Shown here: positions 43,238-54,005 of the stretch, in pieces
How the letters are laid out: every line of letters begins with the position of its first letter
Numbering within the stretch: position 1 is the first letter of the stretch
Origin: Bisporella sp. PMI_857
Lineage: Eukaryota > Ascomycota > Leotiomycetes > Helotiales > Helotiaceae
Assembly: GCA_021307315.1 (NCBI GenBank)
Contig: JAJSPD010000052.1
Location: 124,001 to 188,000, forward strand
Reading direction: 5' to 3'
Length of the DNA stretch: 64,000 bases
The notes under the pieces: generated by a model
Database searches by the model: none
Told to the model about the DNA's origin: nothing
Seen by the model: only the letters and a program-made list of their open reading frames with translations
Program-made: the position numbers and the translations under genes

Positions 43238-46200
43238 ATGTCCACTAGGAAAAGGGCCCGCGCACTGCCTCCTTCCGACGACTCTGATGAAGATGAACTC
43301 TCCCCAACCAAGCCCAAACCTGACAAGGACAGATTTGGCACGATAACCAAGAAGCGAAAATTGAATGCCTATGGCTTGTCGCCTGAATTGCACGATGCGG
43401 CAGCAAAAACAGGCTTTTTAGGGAGGATCACTGGAATTTTTGGCTATGGCAAGACAAATGAAAAGGAGAATCTGCCAGCAGAAGATGAAGATGAAGATGG
43501 GGATGGGGATGATTTGGTCAAAGATATCGAGGCAGACAAGCCAGGGGAAGATATTTGGGATGTGCCAGACGACGATGCGCCCGTTGTGCATCCGCGAATA
43601 ACAAGGAAGAAGACCAAGAAGGCGGTTGCGAAGATGGGGACAGCTGTGAAGGCTGTTGCTATGGCAGAGGAATCACCCGACTTGGATGCCTCCGATGCTG
43701 AGCAAGAACCGGCCATCATCAACCCGACGCGGAAGCCGAGAAGAAGTTCTGTCCCCAACCCAAAGCCTAAGGCGCAAACACCAGTCGCGGTGGTCAAAAG
43801 AGGTAGGCCGAAGAAGATCTTGGACGAGGAATTACAAGACTTGACCGCAGAGAAAACTGAGCGGGGCGAGTCTGCACCAACTAAGCAGCGAAACTCCAAG
43901 AAAAGCCGAGAAGGCATGGCCGGCCTCAAACCAGCTAAACCCATAGAACAATTAGATGTGACGCCTAAGCGTGGCCGGCCCGTGGGATCAAAAAAGAGCA
44001 ACGAGGCAAGTGCTGGAACACGAACACCGAAATCTGGTACGACAAAATCTGCACTCGATAGGGACCATGTTACAACACCAATATCCGATGGTGGGAGAAT
44101 AAGCAGCACTGAGGAGGGAACGGCAAGTTCACCTAGACGCTCAGTAGGGAGACCAAGGAAGTCAGATATACTTAAGAGGGCTAAACAACTGTCGAGAGAG
44201 GCTATTAGAAAAGAGATGAGCCGACATGGAGCAGACGAGGAACATAACGATAACAATGACAATAACGATAATGATAATGAGCCCGAAAAGAGTGCAGGAC
44301 CTCCGATGAGACGTAGAAATATACGTAGCGAGTCAAAGTTAAATAGCAACAATGCCGGAAAGTTAGTAGCATCAGACCCCGAAGTGACGCGACGCACAGG
44401 ACGAAATATAGAAGTTTTTGGCGACGCTGAAAGTATCAAGCCCAAAGGTATTTTGACACCTTCAAGGAACAGAGAAGGACCACGAGCGAGGAAAAGCGTA
44501 GTATTTGAGGACCTTAAAGAAGCAGATCTAGGGTTCAAAGACCTACCGCTCACCTCCAACAAGAAACCAGCCGCTGAAACTGGTACTCTAGAAGCAGGCT
44601 ATCAAGGAACTTCTGAAGAAGATTCTGAAGAGGATGATGAGGATGAGATTGCATGTTCGATCTGTTCTGGTCTTGACTCAAAGAGGCCTAATGCAATATT
44701 ACTCTGTGATGGTTGTAATCTTGCGGTGCATCAGAATTGCTATCGGGTGGCTAAGGTTCCGCGAGGGGAATGGTTCTGTAATGCCTGTAAATCTAAGCGG
44801 AATGACATTGAACTGAATAATGAATTGGAAGTAGAGGACGTCGCCGTCGAGTTGCTAGAGATGGAAGGATTTGAGGAGCATTTGCGAACTATGCAGACTT
44901 TTCTACTAGGTAGACTGACTGGTAGTCAACACATCAGACTTCAGGGGCACATTGAGGAGATGGATAAAGTTCATCAAGTAGTTAAGCAGACGGTCCTTGC
45001 TGGCGAGGGCAACTCAATGCTTGTGATTGGGGCAAGAGGCAGTGGGAAGACGACAGTAAGTTCCAGGTGATACCTCATTATCCCTTAACTAACGATGTTA
45101 TAGCTTATCCAATCTATCATATCTGACCTTTCCCCCCATCGGGACAATTTTCATTTAGTGAAGCTAAATGGTTTCATACATACTGATGATAAGTTGGCTT
45201 TGAAAGAGATATGGCGACAACTCGGACGCGAAATGGAAGTAGAGGATGATAACAAGGTAAGTTTTTCCTTTCAGCCATATCATCTATCTATTGACGTCTT
45301 ATAGGCAACTGCGAACGATACTCTCCAATCTCTTCTAGCACTACTTTCTCATCCTACTGAGATATCAGAAAGTGCAGAAGGCCAGACTACACGGTCTGTT
45401 GTTTTTGTATTAGATGAATTTGATCTCTTCACAACACACCCTCGACAGACTCTACTATACAATCTTTTCGACATCGCTCAGGCACGGAAGGCCCCAATCG
45501 TCGTGCTGGGTCTTACCACACGTGTGGATGTCGTTGAAACCTTGGAGAAAAGAGTGAAAAGTCGCTTCAGTCATCGCCATGTGCACTTGTCCTTACCACG
45601 GAGTGTTCCAGCATTCTGGGAAATATGCAAAACTGGCCTGACGGCTGACACAGAGAGTCTGCAAGCTGCAGGAATTGATGTAGAAGCACAAGGGTTGAAA
45701 GATTTCTTGGCTTATTGGCGATCAATGGTTGATGTAAGATATGGTTTATTGTTATCTTGATGCAGAGACTAATATCCGCAGGATCTACATATGAACGCTG
45801 CATTCAAGCACTACCTTGAATCACATTTCTATCGATCGAAGTCCGTGTCAGCATTCTTCACATCATGCATCCTTCCATTAGCCAGCCTATCTGCGAAGAA
45901 TTTTCCTCTCACAGCTAAGGCATTCACATCACCTTCAATTTCTTTACTAGCTCCAGACTCCAAACTTCACATGCTTGGTGGCCTTTCAGAACTGGAGCTC
46001 GCGATGCTGATATCTGCGGCACGCCTTGATATCATTCTAGACACGGACACATGTAATTTTGCAATGGTGTATGACGAATATTGTCGTCTCACTTCGAGGC
46101 ACAAGATCCAGACATCTAGCACTGGGATCGCTGCCCTGGGAGCTGGGGCAAAGGTTTGGGGACGGGAAGTAGCTTTGGGAGCGTGGGAGAGGCTTGCCCA

Positions 46201-46357
46201 GTATGACATACTTGTTCCCGCAGGAGTAGGCGGGGGCTCTGCGCGAGATCTGGGAGCTGGAGGCCGCATGTGGAAAGTCGATATAGGGCTCGAAGAGATA
46301 GCAGGAAGCGTGGATAGTCTTAGTACCATAATGACTAAATGGTGCAGAGAGATATGA
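43238..46357 (+). CDS. ORC4: Origin recognition complex subunit 4 with AT-hooks and a PHD finger
   Basis: An AAA+ subunit of ORC, which binds replication origins and loads MCM. The exons are 43238..45055, 45104..45256, 45305..45733 and 45782..46357, totalling 2976 nt and 991 aa. All three introns are 48 nt. The N-terminal ~460 residues are basic and disordered and include three AT-hook cores: KRGRPKK (187-193), KRGRP (244-248) and VGRPRK (303-308). An Asn/Asp tract follows near 337-350. A C4HC3 PHD finger has C473, C476, C490, C493, H498, C501, C514 and C517. The AAA+ module has Walker A GARGSGKTT (598-606), LIQSIISDL, Walker B VVFVLDEFD and the ORC4 signature RVKSRFSHRHVHL. A winged-helix C-domain follows (DLHMNAAFKHYLESHFY, LGGLSELELAMLISAARLD, TWERLAQYD-like LGAWERLAQYDIL). 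Fission yeast Orc4 also uses N-terminal AT-hooks. Confidence 0.93.
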
Positions 46358-47168
46358 GGTAGAGATAAGAATTCTATCGGAAATGGCGGGATTTAACGAA
46401 AACCTTGCAAGGAACGAATATGTGACGTTTCGGATTGTGATTTGAGAGTTTGGGGTCCGTGAGATTCGGTAAGATGCTTTGCCCCGTTTGTTAGCAGACG
46501 TGGGGATGCTTACCACTTGCAATCTATGACTCTGGTCAAGTTGACTTCACATTCTATGGGTGATTGGATTAGCTTTATTCAGCCTCGTCCTGTCCTAGGC
46601 TGCGTAGGGCTTGGCTGTTCCATTCGGCGAAGTCGCTCGCAGCTAATATTTTGGTTAATGACTACCATGCAACAACTAGTTGCGCAATTTGTGAGCTGTC
46701 ACTATGGATATCTGGATCTCAATTTTTATCATTTTCTTCGCCTTGGTAAGCTCTAGCTCAAACGAGTCGTGCTCGGAAACTAGTGCATAAGCCTCGTAGC
46801 ACCATGTCTTACATGCTGTGAGCATTTTCATATCGCTATACCTCATAACTCGCTGCTAGTATGTGGTGCGACCACATTGTTTGCTCACCGATAAATGATA
46901 TCCACAATCTGCACTCATGCAGCCTCCTCACAAACTCATTAACAACACGGCTAGAGCATATAGCGTTGTGATTGGCCTTGGCTAGAAGGCACCGCGTCCA
47001 CATCATGTCGCCCGCCTTATTTCCTACTCGGCGCGGGGTCGAGGTAGCCAACCCTTGCCTAACAAAATCTAGCTTAGAGGTCGCTTTTATTTTCTCCTTT
47101 TCTGGGTCCTGTTCTTCGACTTTCTAAGACTGGAGTTCCTTGAAGGGATTCTTTGCTTTGTTTCTACT
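46358..47168. other. Intergenic region between ORC4 and the modular protein
   Basis: 811 bp between same-strand genes, with only short shadow ORFs and no repeat. It includes the ORC4 3' UTR and the promoter of the next gene. Confidence 0.5.
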
Positions 47169-50121
47169 ATGGAGGTGCTCGATGTCGTAGCGGTTCTAAC
47201 ATCTGTCGCTGATTATGGCGCTCAGCTTGCAAAAGTTTTTCATAGCTACTCGCTGAGTGCTAGTAGAATTCCACGCGGGCTTGAGGGCTCCATAAACATA
47301 CTCGATGCTACAGTATTGAGCCTTAGACAAGTTCTAGAACTATTGGAGACAAAGGACAACAGCCAAGAACGAAAGGCTCTTTTCAACGAGAATGGCCTGA
47401 GATATATTCGTCTCTTAGCTTTAGAATGTGCGACAACTCTAGCTAAAGTAGAACCTAGTGTGGAGGAAGCATGTCTAGGGAATCAAGAACGTAAAGCTCT
47501 ACAAAAGCAGAAAAGAAAGTCGGGATCCAAGAATCTGGTCACAATTCTTGATCCATTGACGCTTAAGCTCGATGAAAAGTGTTTCTTGGAGAAGATTGAG
47601 CAGGCGAAGTGGAATGTGGCGATCGGCGATGTTAATGATTATATGGACAGACTCTATGAGCTACAGCTTCATCTCTACCTTATTTTTCAAGTCGGCACTG
47701 TGGCTCTTGTATCAAGGGACGTGTAAGTGATGTTTGCCAGTATCAATTGGGAGAATGACTGATACATTGACAGATCTTCTGGTAAGATTAACGTCCAGAA
47801 CGTCGTCAAGTCTTATGAGAGGATCAAAAAGACTGCAAAGCTGGTTGGTATCGATGCTCATCACCGATCTAATGGTAAATATGGACGAAATAGCCTGTCG
47901 AGTGATTCGGAGAGTACTAGTAGTAGTAGTGAGAGTGATTTTTCTAGCAATGATTCCAGTTCTTCCAGATCAACCAGAGGGAAAACAAAGCGTGGTTTGA
48001 GATTTTCTCCTCCACCTCCACCTCCACCACTACCTCCAACACCGGCTTCTGGGCAATGGAAATCGCATATCGAAGTTGCCGACCCTCCTAAGATGAATGT
48101 CACACAATCTGCTGTGACAACCGAAAGTGTATACCATCCTCTAATATTGAAGATTATGTCTCGAGACTGACAATGTAAAGACAAACCCTCCTGCGTACAC
48201 GGATCAACATGAAGCCAAAGCAAGCGAATCTTCTGGTACAGGTACTACGGTTGTAGCAAAAGAGCTCAATGCCCCGGCTCCAGAAACTAAGAGCTCCGGC
48301 TACCCTAGTGAGAAGGACCAGCAGGATAAAGATTCACCGTCTAATCCTCAGACAGCAATAGAGTATGTGTTCAGAATAATGAAACGACCATGGGCTTAAC
48401 ATAAACTAGGTCAAAAGTTCCCGAACCGCAGCTTTTCAACCCAAAGCCAAGCAGCCTTGGATTCAGATTTAAGAGCATGTTCCGAAGCAAGGCGTCGTTG
48501 GCGCAAGAAATGAGACAGACTTTAAGCAACGATGAACATCACCTTACAGCTTTTGTCATCTCACGCCAGTTTTCTAGAGCAATTCCGCACTCTGCCTTTC
48601 ACTCTCTAGAAAGTACTCACCTCCGAACCATCCTCTGTCAGCTCAACAGCAGCGATTGGTACAAGACCTTTACGACCCTTGACGCCACCGAGGCTGTGAC
48701 GCTGAATCGTCTCACTAAGCAATGGGTCGCGGGCAATTCCTGTGACCGAGAACTTCTCGTGCTTAAAGTGCTCCACGAGAATAGAGCAAATCGCTGGATG
48801 GTCAGGCTCAGCGAGTTTAAGCATGAACACCCAATCTCCTATAGAGAAAAGGGACGAACTATTCTTGCAATATGTAGAGAGAAACTCGTAGATGGGAAGA
48901 CAGTAGAAGAGCGTCACATGGAGGCTTTGGCACGAATGCCACCGCCACCACGTCCTATCGTTCCACTGCCGAATAATCCCAAGGGTCTCAAGCCTCTTCC
49001 AGCACAGATCAGGCGTTACCAGTATTCTAACATGGTATCTGTAAGTTTGCCCTTCATTACCAAGTCATGCCTCGCTTTCCAATCAGAATTGCTCCTCACT
49101 GGCAGTTCATGGGTATCCGAGCCCTGATATTGGCTTCCTTATGTTTCGTGTTTGTGCTCGCAAGGTCAACTAATACGATCAGGACCTATCCAAGCCTCCA
49201 GCATCCGTGAGTCCAAGTCCCCAGCCAGGTATGCCATGGACGCCTCCGGCTCCCCCGCCACCGGGTGGGGTCCGCGGTCCTGGCCCGAATGCCTCGTCGC
49301 GTATCAGCGACACCACGCCCGCGCCCACCGAAGCCGAAGCAAGAGAAGCCCTGACATCCTTCGCCGAATATACGCTCCGCCTCTGTGCGCCCCTCAACCC
49401 GGGCGAGGCCCGCACCTGGTCACGCGCCTCCATCACTACCGAGTTCACGGAGCGGCATGTCCTGCGGCAGCGGGTATTGCAGTTCGAGCAGCGCGGCGGG
49501 AACGTCATCCAGGGGAAGCTGGTGATGAGCGAGGCGCAGACGGGGCAGCTGGCGCGCATCATGGATCGGATCAAGAGCGACGAACGGGACAGCCGCTTCG
49601 AGTGGTGGTGGGCGGAGATCAGCCTGTTCGACGAAAGGGGGGAGATATGCGACCTGAGACCCACTAACACCTTGGCCATCACGATGATCCACGTTATTGC
49701 GAAGCGGTGCTTGAAGACCAGCTTCAGGCCGCTGGACGTCTACCACTCTCTTCTGAATAAGCCGTCCCATGGTGCTCCGTTCGCAATGCCACCGCCGCCA
49801 ATGCAGTCGGCTCCTTTAAACATAGCTGCTTCGAAGCCACGGAAGCCGATGCCGAGGCGGTATAGGGATGACAGCGATAGCGATAGCTCACGCAGCAGCA
49901 GAAGCAGCGTTGGCGCTGTGAGGAGACGGCTGAGGCGTTATCAGGCGAATAGGCAGAGAGCCAGAAGATTATACTATGATTCTGATTCTGACGAGGAGAC
50001 CGAGGATGAGGACGTTATTAAGGTGGATGTTGAGTTGAAGCGCGGCGATAGCGTGGTGCAGAAGCTCCTGGAGCTCTGGACCGAAGATGTCGGTGATAAA
50101 GGGGAGGCTGTGGATGATTAG
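47169..50121 (+). CDS. Large modular fungal protein with N-terminal helical (STAND/NACHT-type) domain, function unknown
   Basis: The exons are 47169..47722, 47774..48128, 48181..48362, 48410..49040 and 49183..50121, totalling 2661 nt and 886 aa. Introns are 51, 52, 47 and 142 nt, all in phase. Residues 1-180 form the helical domain common at the N-terminus of fungal STAND-like proteins (EVLDVVAVLTSVADYGAQLA, LLETKDNSQERKALFNENGL, MDRLYELQLHLYL). Ser-rich and poly-Pro linkers follow (FSPPPPPPPLPPTP). A middle domain in exon 4 contains HHLTAFVISRQFSRAIPHSA and NRLTKQWVAGNSCDRELLVL. A C-terminal part in exon 5 contains YTLRLCAPLNPGEARTWSRA, RFEWWWAEISLFDERGEICD and SFRPLDVYHSLLNKP, then an Arg/Ser- and acidic tail. 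Exon 5 is much more GC-rich than exons 1-4. Other species have similar proteins without known function. Confidence 0.7.
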
Positions 50122-50842
50122 GAATATAGAAATAAGTTTTTATTGCCGAAGGGATAGTGTGCGGGTGCGCTTATGACTTACGAAATTCTGCTACATTCTT
50201 AGTTCATATTTCATATTCCAATTTTTGTTATCTAAAAAAAAAAAAAAACTGTATCTACTTTTTGAGTGCCGTATCCTGCTAGGACTTGCCTTCGACGCCA
50301 TTTTCTGGATCTCTGGTACAATTGTCCCTCCTTATTCATCCTATGCACTAGTGGCCTGGTGTGAATGAAGAAAAAGAGCAGGAATAGCCAGGCAAGCGTG
50401 GATATATTTAGGAATGAGTGGCAACTTAGTAGCTAGAACGAAAGCTAGATGAAGTGAACAAGGAAATAGCCCTAGAGCCAAAGCCGCATAATATATACCA
50501 TGAAGACAGAGATTTGGTAGAGGAACATCGTTTCCTAAGAAGTGTATTGGGGACACAGGATGATCGTATCTTGAGGCATGGGTTCAGGGCAACAGTAAAG
50601 TCGTGGAATGTACCTTTGTTAGAATAGGACAAGAAGGTCCAAAAGGAGGAACACGATTACTTCAACTCTGTCGCTTCAAGTTGTCGATTGCGAGCGTTCT
50701 GGGCAGTCCGCGGACCAGAATTGGTCTTTCTTGTGATGGCGTTGAGCATACAGATTAGATTCGGAACATGGCAGGGTGACTGTCAAGGAATATCGTCAAG
50801 CCCTGGGATGGGTTACCGTGTTAGCAAAGACTTCTGGTAGGT
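50122..50842. other. Spacer before the ferric-reductase-like pseudogene
   Basis: 721 bp including a 14-A tract near 50234-50247. No supported gene is present. N-terminal exons of the pseudogene could lie here but are not recognisable. Confidence 0.45.
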
Positions 50843-52490
50843 TTGAACCTGCCTTCCTCCTCCAGTATAAGGTCTAAGATAGTTCTAACGACTACAGCGG
50901 GTGTCTTGTATCCTACCTTAAATATATATATTGGGACCCTGTCGATGCCGAGATGGCTATCTCATTCGCTCGACAGTCGTATTATATCTCTCGGGTTATT
51001 AGCTGAGATCTCTCACAAGCCTTCCACATCCAAAATTTCCATCGCTGCCCTGTTATTCGCGGCAACGCATGCAATTGGCCATTGGACGCTTTCATTTCTT
51101 TACGGAAGTAGACCGGCACAGCAAGATACTGTCGCGGCTCTGGGTTTTGCAACCTCTACGTCATGTCGGGTCTATGTTGGTTTACTTCCTGCGTGGACTG
51201 GTATTGTTGCTCTTGCACTATTTTGGATGTAAGTGATGCGAATGAAGTAACACAGGGCTTGCACGAGGACGGAAAGCAAGCACTGCTGTCTAGGATTCTC
51301 AGAATGATATTCGTAATACTGACCGTTGCGTAGTTTGGCTGGATTGGGCATGTCCCGCATCCAAAAGGAGAGCTATGAGATATTTCAACTAGCTGCTCTA
51401 CGTTTATGGTATAGCTGGGTTTTTGCAATACCATATGTTAGGATACTGCCTGGCTTTCCCAACTCTCCTTGTAATTATAGAGCGACTGACTAGCATCACA
51501 AATAGAGCCATCAAAATGCCTGCGAAAATGGAAATACTGGATAACGAAACAGTGTGTATCACCATCAGCGTGCCTAAGCATCGCATTTGGCCGTATGAAG
51601 CTGGTTAATATATTATGCTTCAAGTGCTACAAGTTTCCTTCTTCTAATGGCATCCATTTACGATTTCTACTTGTGTAGATAGGACGGTACAGGTCCAAAT
51701 CAAGACTGACGGAGACTGAGCCTCCAAACTCCACAAGCTGATGAAAGAGAATGGTTTGGAGCTGAAGCGTGTTGGCGTAGATAGCCCATTTGAGGCTCCT
51801 GCCCAGCGATTCTATGACTTGACCATTCCATCATTATTGGTTCTGGCATCGGCGTTACACCATTTGCGGGTATTTTGACTGATCTTGAAGTCATAGAAGA
51901 ACGGTGAAGGCTGCGGGATGGTCCAAGAGAAGCAAATTCGAGGCTGTCCCGTTCAAGCACTAGAACGGAGTAGGGTCGCATATCGAGTGAGTGTCGTGAT
52001 GCTGAGACGGCGCGCAATAGACGATCTTAGTCTCTCAGACGTGCAAACGAGTTTAGATGAGTTGATTTCCATTTGACTGTCTCTGATCAAAATTATCTTC
52101 TTTGGTTTTCTGATCTTTTGAATACTATCTCACAATCTTTTGCACGGCAATAACCAAATCAACATCCGAGTTAAGACTCACGTGACTAATAAGAGGACCG
52201 ATATATCAAACCATATCTTTAGATATCTCCTCGAGATTCATAGAACTGACGCTCATCCTGCATCTCCATTGACTGGTCTGATCAATCAAACACGATTCGG
52301 ACAGCCTTATCTCTCAAAGATCATGCACGAGCATTATGAGAGCATGTTGAAGTTGTTCGCCGAAACCAAGGTAGAGAAGAGGAAGAACGGTATTCTTTTG
52401 TGGAAGTCCAGCAACTGTTATGATTTTGAGTGATACATGCCAGGAGTTGAACTTAAGAGGCGGCGAGGATGGGGGTCTTGTCGAATATCG
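50843..52490 (+). pseudogene. Decayed ferric reductase / NADPH-oxidase-like gene
   Basis: Pieces of a heme/FAD/NADPH ferric-reductase-family protein appear in order. They are: a membrane segment with the heme-ligand-type HAIGH (AALLFAATHAIGHWTLSFLY); LLPAWTGIVALALFWM with a GTAAGT donor at 51231; IQKESYEIFQLAALRLW; YHMLGYCLAFPTLLVIIERL; AKMEILDNETVCITI and KHRIWPYEAG (start of the FAD-binding beta-barrel); VQIKTDGD followed by an in-frame TGA (51717-51719); FEAPAQRFYD, then a frame change at 51817-51820 into SIIIGSGIGVTPFAGILTDL (NADPH-binding glycine motif); VDFHLTVSDQNYLLWFSDLL; IRVKTHVTNKRTDIS; and finally LNLRGGEDGGLVEYR in another frame. At least one nonsense mutation and two or more frameshifts show it is dead. 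Functional relatives move electrons across membranes for iron uptake or superoxide production. Confidence 0.75.
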
Positions 52491-53477
52491 TGAGTACTCT
52501 CTTCTGCTAAACAGTTGCTAGAAATTGTATTTTCTCACAATGGGTGCTTATCAAGGAGTAGACAGCTAACCCAAATTCTGCAGACTTTATGATGGTTTTG
52601 GATGATTGAAGTTTTTGAAGCTTGAGCTGTTTTTCAGTGTTTAATAAATATCAAATAATGGTTGTATGCAACGGCTGGGGGGTGGATTTCCAACGTTGAA
52701 GTATTGGTTACAGCACAAAAGCAAGGAGAACTATCCGTCGCCTCCTCATCATCTAAATTTTAATCATTTTCGAGGTCTCTCTTGCTCGTATTGATCATCT
52801 CCGAAGAGGTAACTAAACAGATCATATGGATCTAACTCGAAATCGGCCGGCAGTGGTTAAGTAGGATTCTGTGCCATGGAGGCCATCGTCTGTTCAGTGA
52901 TGCAGCGAAATATAACGCATGCGCACGTGATGGATATTTCTTCTTTCACATGCTACTCTGCTCATCTACTAAAACCATGACTATGAAGAAACTGGCCCAA
53001 TGTTTTTATAATTGATATCACAAATGAAACCGAGTTTATGGAGTTTTATACTCTCGGATTCTTCCTGAAGTCTTGTACGTATTGTTTGCGCATTACTGGG
53101 CGCTAAGGTCATATGGGCTTTCGTTTGGAAAGATATGTTGAACGCCTAGCTGGCTAGGTAGGCTGGAGATAATTCTTATGAACTAAGGTGATATGCTGAT
53201 CTGCTATGTGCATTGCGCCATTTCGGGGTGAGGAACGATACAACTTCTTCTGCGTGGAAACTGACGAAATTCGCATTGATGGATTCAGAAGCAAGTGGAC
53301 AGAAAAGACTACAACAGCCGGGAAGACTTTTTTCGTAGATGGGGTCGAGAAAAAAGAGCGATTCCAAGCGTGCTTTGGATGATAGGGAAAATGGCGTTCA
53401 CATGATTGGGTATACCTTTAGAACTCCTCGCCATGCATATCCGAATTTCTCACTGCCCAAGCCATATTTCCAATTCG
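52491..53477. other. AT-rich spacer after the ferric-reductase-like pseudogene
   Basis: About 1 kb with only short ORFs and no recognisable repeat or RNA gene. Confidence 0.5.
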
Positions 53478-54005
53478 TCATGTATCACGAGGTGCAGTTT
53501 CATGAAGCACCGCAGACATCCGTGCATGGATATCAACATCTCCCTCTGAGATCTCGCGTCCCTTGGCCATGGTTTCTGTACTCTGTAACCCCGCTGGGAG
53601 GAGATACAAGATCTTACCAGTGTATGCCTCTACGTCCTTATCCTTTCCTTCCTCATTCCCGCTATTATGCGTTGTTGGTAAGGTAGACTGTGCAAAACCA
53701 ACATCGGGAAAAATTTCATATCCTACGACAAGGTTACAACGTGTGCAACGGTAGGGGAGACGTCGCTCGAAACCGTCTTCTTTGCGTATGATAAGCGGCT
53801 TTGAATCTGGCTCGAGTGCGAGGAGGATAGTATAACCTTCTGACGGGAGTGAGTTGGATTCATTGGGCGTGGGAGACGAGAGAGGCAGAATGATGGCACT
53901 ATCCAAAGCGGGCGGAGCTCGTCGAGGGAGGGATGTAACCGTGTGAGTACTGGCAAGCAGAAGAGAGCTGCAAATGCAGTGGTAGGTATGGATCTGGGGT
54001 GTCAT
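53478..54005 (-). CDS. STEEP1 (CXorf56-type) domain protein
   Basis: A single exon of 175 aa from the ATG at 54005 (MTPQIHTYHCICSSLLLAST). The open frame continues upstream another 83 codons but with no conserved look, so the CHC-containing start is preferred. A zinc-type Cys pair CIC near the N-terminus and CTRC after RRLPYRCTRCNLVVGYEIF match the STEEP1 family. The block EPDSKPLIIRKEDGFERRLP and the C-terminal GKILYLLPAGLQSTETMAKG also match. Human STEEP1 promotes STING exit from the ER; fungal homologues have no STING, and spliceosome-related roles are proposed for the family, so the fungal role is unsettled. Divergent from the metallopeptidase gene. Confidence 0.85.
   Translation of the reverse strand: MTPQIHTYHCICSSLLLASTHTVTSLPRRAPPALDSAIILPLSSPTPNESNSLPSEGYTILLALEPDSKPLIIRKEDGFERRLPYRCTRCNLVVGYEIFPDVGFAQSTLPTTHNSGNEEGKDKDVEAYTGKILYLLPAGLQSTETMAKGREISEGDVDIHARMSAVLHETAPRDT

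Noticed and set aside
43444..44562. 372-codon minus-strand ORF inside ORC4
   Set aside because: It is the antisense shadow of the charged, low-complexity ORC4 N-terminus, with the expected Ser/Leu-rich composition and no motif of its own.
49179..49682. Minus-strand ORF of 167 codons opposite exon 5 of the modular protein
   Set aside because: Shadow ORF produced by GC-rich coding DNA; the plus-strand exon is supported by phase with the upstream exons.
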